DNA from: Tissierellia bacterium KA00581
Lineage (GTDB): Bacteria; Bacillota; Clostridia; Tissierellales; Peptoniphilaceae
Assembly: GCA_001552895.1 (NCBI GenBank)
Contig: KQ959658.1
Location: 1-51,436, forward strand
DNA: 51,436 nucleotides
Reading direction: 5' to 3'
In this document: positions 46,992 through 51,436 of the stretch, in pieces
Numbering within the stretch: the first letter of the stretch is position 1
How the letters are laid out: each line of letters begins with the position of its first letter
The notes under the pieces: generated by a model
The model's input: only the letters and a program-made list of their open reading frames with translations
The model's database searches: none
Told to the model about the DNA's origin: nothing
Translations under genes and position numbers: made by a program

Positions 46992-47872
46992 TATTTTCCC
47001 CCTTTTATTTTTTTATCATTTATAGACAATAAAACAACTGCAAGTATTATAAAAATACAACCTAAAAATTTAAAAATAGTTATATGCTCACTTAAAAAGA
47101 TAATACCCAAAATAACGCTTGTTATAGGCTCAAATGTACATAAAATAGAAGCTGTCGTTGCTCCGCAATATTTTACTCCCAATTGCAAAAAGGCATTTCC
47201 AAAAATAGATGTCAAAAACGAAATCAAAATAGTAATAAGCCATGCAGATAAATCAAGAGCAAATGTTAAATCCCCTGTAAATTTACCAAAAACGAAAATA
47301 CCAACTATATTAAACAAACTTATATAAAAAGTACATTTAAAAGCATCCATATGTTTAAACCCACTTTTATCTAGATAAACTAAAAAAAGACCATAAGTTA
47401 TACCAGATAAAGTTGCCAAAAAAATTCCAACAGTATTTCCATAAGAAACTTTATCAATCAACATAATAATTCCAAAACTTGAAAAAACAAGTGCTGTAAG
47501 TTTTTTCTTTGTGATTTTTTCTTTAAAAAATAAAATACAAATAAAATAAACAACACAAGGATAAATAAAATGTAACGTAGTTGCCATACCAACAGAAATA
47601 TAATTATAGGAAGAATAAAGAGATATAGTTGTAATACCAATTCCCAAAAAAGAAAGTAAGATAAATTTAAAAAACTCATCTTTAGTAATTTTAAGTACAG
47701 TTTTATTTTTTCTCATTCCTATATATAAAAATGGTAGTCCAAATAACGCCCTTAAAAAAGTTAAAGTTATAGCATTATTACCACCTGCATATGTAATTTT
47801 TGCTAATATAGGAGTAAATCCAAAAACAAAAGCAGAAATAATAGTAAAAATAATTCCTTTAATAAAATTCAT
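46991..47872 (-). CDS. EamA/DMT family membrane transporter
   Basis: A 293-residue protein with ten hydrophobic segments in two EamA repeats (each about 140 aa). Repeat starts are GIIFTIISAFVFGFTPILAK and TVGIFLATLSGITYGLFLVY, and the conserved ending ASILCTFEPITSVILGIIFL is clear. Drug/metabolite transporter superfamily; substrate unknown, often an amino acid or metabolite exporter. GGAGG precedes the ATG. Confidence 0.9.
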   Translation of the reverse strand: MNFIKGIIFTIISAFVFGFTPILAKITYAGGNNAITLTFLRALFGLPFLYIGMRKNKTVLKITKDEFFKFILLSFLGIGITTISLYSSYNYISVGMATTLHFIYPCVVYFICILFFKEKITKKKLTALVFSSFGIIMLIDKVSYGNTVGIFLATLSGITYGLFLVYLDKSGFKHMDAFKCTFYISLFNIVGIFVFGKFTGDLTFALDLSAWLITILISFLTSIFGNAFLQLGVKYCGATTASILCTFEPITSVILGIIFLSEHITIFKFLGCIFIILAVVLLSINDKKIKGGK

Positions 47873-48011
47873 ATTTCCTCCATTTCAAATATGTAAAATT
47901 ATAATTAAAACACAATTTAATTTTATTATTATTTACCCTTTAAATATAAATAAAAATTATTTTACAACAAATTTATTTTAACATAATTTAAAAACTTTTA
48001 CAAATAATAAA

Positions 48012-48051
48012 AATGCACCAAAAATCTTACATAAAAGATTTTTAGTGCATT
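48012..48051 (-). terminator. Terminator of the cdaA-cdaR operon
   Basis: A 17-bp stem (48012-48028 with 48035-48051) with one U-G pair and a 6-nt loop directly follows the cdaR stop; the minus-strand tail is TTTATTATTTG. Confidence 0.85.
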
Positions 48052-48065
48052 AGACAAATACATTT

Positions 48066-49298
48066 TTACTTGGCAATTACTTTTACTATATCATTAGATA
48101 TTTTTACAATTTCAACATTATCTAAAGCTTTAGCTTTTATTTGAACATTTTTTCCTATATCCGTTGAATTAATATCTATATATAATTTTATATCTTCTGG
48201 TTTTAAATTAGAAATATAAGATTCATACCCTCTAACAGTAACATCAACATTATCATTTAACCCTTGTAATATAACATCATCAGAAACACCTTGTATAGAA
48301 ATATCTTCAGTTTTAACACTTAAAACTTTTTCAAGTTTTTTATCTACATCAATATTAACAACAGGCTTTAAATCTTTATTTACAAGTGTTATATCTTTAG
48401 GTAAATCTAAAGTTAAATCATAAACTTTTGAATCTTTTACCTGTGAAAGATCAAATGGCTTAGTCTTTATTTCTTTAATTTTTTCCAAACTTGTTGTATT
48501 TCCTACTATAGATACAACTTTTGGAACAAGATTTTTCTTTAAAATCATGATATCATTTGAAGCAGTATTTATCTCAACAAGATTTATAGGAACTTCTTTA
48601 AAATTTTTAAAGCCTATAGAAACATTAGTATCTGTTTTACTAAGCTCAACTTGTTCTATAACTTTTTCATTTTCATCAACAGCACGAAGCTTTGCAATAA
48701 CTACTTCATCAGTTTCTTTTCCTGTAACATCAACTATTGCTAAAACTTTTTTAACCTTTTTTACATAACTTGCAGGTCCAGTTAACATAACAAATTTATC
48801 ATCAGGTTCTTTTTTTACAACAACTTGATTTTTATTTTTTATCTCACCTTTTGTTTCAACAGTAACATCAAAAGTTTTTGTAATCTCTTCATCAAAAGAA
48901 ACTAATATCTCATGTTCAGAAACAGACGCTATCTCAACGCTATGTGGAACTTTAACATTTACATTAAGTCTATGAGTTCCAGCTGTTATTGACGAATCTA
49001 AATTTATTTCAGCAATTATATCATTTTTGTTTATAGCATAAACATCATTTCTTGTTCCTTTTATTGAAACATTTACAAGAGGTTTTTTAGGCTCTGTTAT
49101 TAAGAAATTATTTCTTTCAAGTACTGCTTCATTTTTGTATTTTACAGGAATATCTTTAAATTGTCTTACAACAATAGGATTTATTCCTCCAATTACAAAA
49201 AACCACATCACAATCCCAAATCCCAAACATAAAAGTTTTAATTTAAAATCTTTTTTTATAATTTTTAATATTTTTTTAAAGTTTTTTCTTTCCAACAT
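48066..49298 (-). CDS. cdaR: CdaR, YbbR-domain regulator of CdaA
   Basis: One N-terminal membrane helix (KLLCLGFGIVMWFFVI) is followed by four extracytoplasmic YbbR-type beta domains (about residues 45-410), with repeated features such as VNVSIKGTRNDVYAI, VMLTGPASYVKKV and DVTVRGYESYI. CdaR binds and modulates the diadenylate cyclase CdaA. I place the start at the ATG at 49296-49298 (MLERKNF, 410 aa), preceded by AAAGGTGAT; an in-frame start at 49328 lies deeper in cdaA and lacks that site. It overlaps cdaA by 23 nt. The usual third gene, glmM, does not follow. Confidence 0.93.
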   Translation of the reverse strand: MLERKNFKKILKIIKKDFKLKLLCLGFGIVMWFFVIGGINPIVVRQFKDIPVKYKNEAVLERNNFLITEPKKPLVNVSIKGTRNDVYAINKNDIIAEINLDSSITAGTHRLNVNVKVPHSVEIASVSEHEILVSFDEEITKTFDVTVETKGEIKNKNQVVVKKEPDDKFVMLTGPASYVKKVKKVLAIVDVTGKETDEVVIAKLRAVDENEKVIEQVELSKTDTNVSIGFKNFKEVPINLVEINTASNDIMILKKNLVPKVVSIVGNTTSLEKIKEIKTKPFDLSQVKDSKVYDLTLDLPKDITLVNKDLKPVVNIDVDKKLEKVLSVKTEDISIQGVSDDVILQGLNDNVDVTVRGYESYISNLKPEDIKLYIDINSTDIGKNVQIKAKALDNVEIVKISNDIVKVIAK

Positions 49299-50274
49299 TA
49301 TCACCTTTATCTTCAGCATTAGCATCAAAATTATCTCTTATATCATTTTTTATATCATGCTTTATATCATCTAGTATTTCTTCTCTTACTTCTTTTTTAA
49401 TTTCATCTTTAATTGATTGACTTTGTTTTGTATCCATAGAATCTACAATTTTTCCAAGCATATTTTGTATGATATCTTTAAATGAAGATTGATTAGATAA
49501 AGAAACAAAATTTTCAATTAAATATTTAAGTAAATCTTCTTTAGAAATATCTCTTGTTATAATACCCCTTTCGCAAAGAGAAACAAAACCTGTTTCTTCA
49601 CTTACAACAATAACTACACAATCAGATTTTTCAGAAATACCAAGAGCAGCTCTGTGTCTTGTACCAAGTTCCATTGAAATCTTATTATTATCTGTAAGAG
49701 GCAAAAAACAAGATGCAGCTAAAATACTAGCCCCTCTAACAATAACAGCACCATCATGAAGAGGAGTATTTGGAATAAAAATATTCATTAAAAGTTCATA
49801 AGAAACTTCTGAATTTAAACAAATACCTGTTTCAACTATATCTTTAAGACCAGTTTTTCTCTCCAAAACAATTAAAGCACCAATCTTTTTTTCAGCTAAT
49901 GCAAAAGATGCTTTTATAATTTCATTCATTGCAATATAGTTTTTATTTGTATCTATATTTTTTGACGCTTTTAAAAGATTATTATTACCTATATATTCCA
50001 AAATTCTTCTAAGTTCTGGTTGAAAAACAACAATTCCTGCAAAAACTCCAAATGTAACAGCATTATTAAGAATCCAATTTATAGTATATAATTTTAAAAA
50101 TCCACTTAACTTAGCAAAAATAAAAACAAATAAAATACCCTTTATTACCTGCGTTGCACGAGTTCCATTTATAAGAATAAAAATTCTATAAAAAGCATAA
50201 CTTACAATTAAAATATCTAAAATATCCGTTATTCTTATAGTTGATAATAAAAATAACAACTTATCTATAGCCAT
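49276..50274 (-). CDS. cdaA: Diadenylate cyclase CdaA with C-terminal extension
   Basis: Membrane-bound enzyme making c-di-AMP from ATP. Three N-terminal hydrophobic segments (about 17-90) precede the DAC domain, with its two motifs PLHDGAVIVRG (DGA at 174-176) and GTRHRAALGISE (204-212) intact. The 332-residue length exceeds the usual 270-290; residues about 265-332 are a highly charged helical tail (IKKEVREEILDDIKHDIKND), not part of the catalytic core. The ribosome site is weak (GAAAGATGTG). c-di-AMP controls potassium and osmolyte balance and wall integrity. Confidence 0.95.
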   Translation of the reverse strand: MAIDKLLFLLSTIRITDILDILIVSYAFYRIFILINGTRATQVIKGILFVFIFAKLSGFLKLYTINWILNNAVTFGVFAGIVVFQPELRRILEYIGNNNLLKASKNIDTNKNYIAMNEIIKASFALAEKKIGALIVLERKTGLKDIVETGICLNSEVSYELLMNIFIPNTPLHDGAVIVRGASILAASCFLPLTDNNKISMELGTRHRAALGISEKSDCVVIVVSEETGFVSLCERGIITRDISKEDLLKYLIENFVSLSNQSSFKDIIQNMLGKIVDSMDTKQSQSIKDEIKKEVREEILDDIKHDIKNDIRDNFDANAEDKGDNVGKKKL

Positions 50275-50325
50275 AAAAAATCACATCTTTCAAAAATTTT
50301 TAATAATTAATTACAATGTAAAAAC

Positions 50326-50363
50326 AATTTACTTTTATATTATATAATATATAAAAGTAAATT
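50326..50363. promoter_or_regulatory. 15-bp inverted repeat across the cdaA promoter (operator-like)
   Basis: A perfect 15-bp inverted repeat (50326-50340 with 50349-50363, 8-nt centre) covers the -10 box, spacer and first base of the -35 box of cdaA. The position and symmetry suggest a repressor site; the protein is not known. Confidence 0.55.
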
Positions 50364-50367
50364 TCAA
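50339..50367 (-). promoter_or_regulatory. Promoter of cdaA-cdaR
   Basis: TTGAAA (50362-50367), 17 nt, TATAAT (50339-50344) on the minus strand. The 50275-50603 gap holds this promoter, its inverted repeat and the divergent hpr-like promoter; the middle, about 50380-50530, shows nothing else but AT-rich DNA. Confidence 0.8.
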
Positions 50368-50538
50368 GAAATTTATAATTTATATCAATATTACAAACTA
50401 CTTTTATAAATATTGACAATAAAAAAAATAATTAATTTACTATTTATATATTTTTTATATTTATTTTTACAATTTTTTATTTTAAAATATATTAAATAAA
50501 TACTAGAAAAAAAATTTTTATTTATACAAATGTTTTTA

Positions 50539-50567
50539 TAGACATTTATAAAAATAAATGCTATAAT
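50539..50567 (+). promoter_or_regulatory. Promoter of the HPr-like gene
   Basis: TAGACA (50539-50544), 17 nt, TATAAT (50562-50567). A second TATAAT a few bases downstream (about 50573) could be an alternative -10. Confidence 0.68.
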
Positions 50568-50603
50568 TATTATATAATATAGATATTTTATAAGGAGGTT
50601 TTT

Positions 50604-50879
50604 ATGTTAAGGGAAAAGGTTACTGTAAATTTTGAAATAGGGCTTGATGCAAGAGCTGCGGCAATGCTTTTAAGAAATTCAATAAAGTTTGATTCTGATA
50701 TTTTTTTAATAAAAGATAAAAATAAATACAATGCAAAAAGTATATTAAATATTTTATCTATGGAAGCAAAAAACAATGATACAATAGAATTAGAAATAAA
50801 TGGGCCCGATGAAAAAGAAGCTATGATAAAATTAAAAGAGTTTTTTAAAAAAAATCAAAAGGAATTATATACAATTTAA
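50604..50879 (+). CDS. HPr-family protein lacking His15 (Crh-like)
   Basis: A 91-residue HPr-fold protein. Alignment by position is direct: the active-site motif normally GLHARPA reads GLDARAA, so the phosphorylated His15 is Asp15 while Arg17 is kept; the regulatory serine is present as Ser46 in NAKSILNILSM. It therefore cannot relay PTS phosphate through His15 but could still be phosphorylated by HPr kinase on Ser46, like Bacillus Crh (where His15 is Gln), a corepressor of CcpA. Overall length and secondary-structure pattern are normal. AAGGAGG lies 6 nt before the ATG. Monocistronic. Confidence 0.85.
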   Translation: MLREKVTVNFEIGLDARAAAMLLRNSIKFDSDIFLIKDKNKYNAKSILNILSMEAKNNDTIELEINGPDEKEAMIKLKEFFKKNQKELYTI

Positions 50880-50908
50880 AAAGGAGAAATTTAAAATTTC
50901 TCCTTTTT
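50878..50908. terminator. Bidirectional terminator between HPr-like and LPXTG genes
   Basis: The strong stem AAAAAGGAGAAA/TTTCTCCTTTTT (50878-50889 with 50897-50908) has A and T runs on both sides, serving the plus-strand HPr-like gene and the minus-strand surface protein. Confidence 0.9.
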
Positions 50909-50918
50909 TAATAACTTT

Positions 50919-51436
50919 TTATTTTCTTTTTTTAGAAAGAAATGCTCCTGTTAATGAAGTAACTAAGGTTATAAATGACACTGATGAAATAGAAGTTTTT
51001 GGTAAACTTCCATTAGTAGAATCAGTTTGAGATTCATTTTTATTTTTATCTTTATCTTTATCTTTATCAATTTCTACAGCTTCTAATTGATATGGCCATT
51101 GTTTTTTAAGCTTTGGATTTAACAACAATTTATCTAATTGTTCTAAGCTTAGCTTTTTATCTAAAACAACTTTCTTTGTTGTGTGATCTGCTGTTGCTTT
51201 TACTCCGATAGAATCAAATAATTTTTCTATTGCTTTTTCACAACCTTTACACATCATACTTGGAATATAAATAGTATCTATATTTGCTTGTTCTTCTTTA
51301 ACAACTTGTGTTAATTGATATGGCCATTGTTTTTTAAGCTTTGGATTTAACAACAATTTATCTAATTGTTTTAAACTTACCTTTTTATCTAAAACAACTT
51401 TTTTTGTTGTATGATCTGCTGTTGCTTTTACTCCGA
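50919..51436 (-). CDS. LPXTG surface protein with tandem HMA-like (heavy-metal-associated) domains, C-terminal part
   Basis: The open frame enters from the right edge (first full codon at 51434) and ends at 50919; a TTG at 51356 is not a true start. From the edge it has the end of one repeat, a complete repeat, a hydrophilic linker (DKDKDKDKNKNESQ), sorting motif LPKTS, a hydrophobic helix and KKRK. Each 76-residue repeat follows the beta-alpha-beta-beta-alpha-beta order of HMA domains: DTIYIPSMMCKGCEKAIEKL, GVKATADH, KKVVLDKK, SLEQLDKLL, PYQLEAVEI. MCKGC occupies the metal site. It should be wall-anchored by sortase and may bind a soft metal or heme-like ligand; that role is inference. Confidence 0.82.
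   Translation of the reverse strand, partial: GVKATADHTTKKVVLDKKVSLKQLDKLLLNPKLKKQWPYQLTQVVKEEQANIDTIYIPSMMCKGCEKAIEKLFDSIGVKATADHTTKKVVLDKKLSLEQLDKLLLNPKLKKQWPYQLEAVEIDKDKDKDKNKNESQTDSTNGSLPKTSISSVSFITLVTSLTGAFLSKKRK
51084..51434 (-). repeat. 228-bp tandem repeat in the LPXTG surface protein gene
   Basis: One full unit (51207-51434) is followed in frame by the first 123 nt of the next (51084-51206), with about five base differences over that stretch. The period is 76 codons. Further copies probably continue beyond the right edge. Confidence 0.9.

Noticed and set aside
50380-50530. Small RNA or origin-like element in the cdaA/HPr intergenic region
   Set aside because: The DNA is extremely AT-rich, but I saw no DnaA-box cluster, structured element or terminator to support either.
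50604-50879. Canonical PTS phosphocarrier HPr
   Set aside because: His15 is replaced by Asp in an otherwise aligned motif, so PTS phosphotransfer through this protein is not possible.
51219-51356. Start of the right-edge surface protein at the TTG at 51356
   Set aside because: The same repeat reads through in frame to the window edge, so the TTG is an internal leucine codon in the LDKLLLNPK sequence.

Overview
The window is very AT-rich, and nearly every gene lies on the minus strand. The gene set is that of a Gram-positive, anaerobic, amino-acid-fermenting member of the Firmicutes: a selenoprotein-type glycine reductase cluster, LPXTG-type surface proteins, strong AAGGAGG ribosome binding sites, mre genes, CggR-controlled glycolysis and CdaA/CdaR c-di-AMP signalling. 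Parvimonas or a close Peptoniphilaceae/Tissierellia relative fits best; this is inference from gene content and base composition, not a database match. No tRNA, rRNA, insertion sequence, CRISPR array or prophage was found.

Layout, low to high coordinate (minus strand unless stated). 1-1643: N-terminal part of a large secreted surface protein, cut by the window edge. 1.97-4.68 kb: tatD and metG. 4.8-8.0 kb: threonine aldolase, membrane-anchored glycerophosphodiesterase and a BMP/PnrA-type lipoprotein. 8.2-15.7 kb: NusG-II protein, Gx transporter, radC, mreB-like, mreC, mreD and a very long PBP2, apparently one transcript. 15.8-20.8 kb: a PhnD-PhnC-PhnE-PhnE transporter ending in a cytoplasmic 5'-nucleotidase-like enzyme. 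21.0-28.0 kb: trxB-grdE-grdA-grdB-grdC-grdD; grdA and grdB each contain one in-frame UGA read as selenocysteine, so standard gene calling splits them. 28.2-29.8 kb: Na/Pi cotransporter with a PhoU-like domain. 29.9-35.3 kb: cggR-gap-pgk-tpiA-eno. 35.5-37.6 kb (plus): an RNase H-fold exonuclease, a small P-loop protein and an uncharacterised protein. 37.6-45.6 kb: the conserved yicC-gmk-rpoZ-coaBC-priA-def-fmt-rsmB block. 45.7-47.9 kb: pseudouridine synthase, unknown protein and EamA transporter. 48.1-50.3 kb: cdaR and cdaA. 50.6-50.9 kb (plus): an HPr-like protein without the catalytic histidine. 50.9-51.4 kb: C-terminal part of an LPXTG surface protein.

How the genes fit together. Threonine aldolase can supply glycine, which glycine reductase converts to acetyl phosphate for ATP, with electrons delivered through TrxB. 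Glycolysis is controlled by CggR, whose likely operator is visible. The mre/PBP2 block and CdaA/CdaR both concern wall growth.

The least expected items are the right-edge LPXTG protein, built from near-identical 76-residue repeats that look like HMA (heavy-metal-associated) domains with an MCKGC motif; the Crh-like HPr with Asp at position 15 and Ser at 46; and a 15-bp inverted repeat lying across the cdaA promoter. About a dozen clear sigma-A promoters (TTGNNN, 17 nt, TATAAT) and a similar number of intrinsic terminators are annotated.
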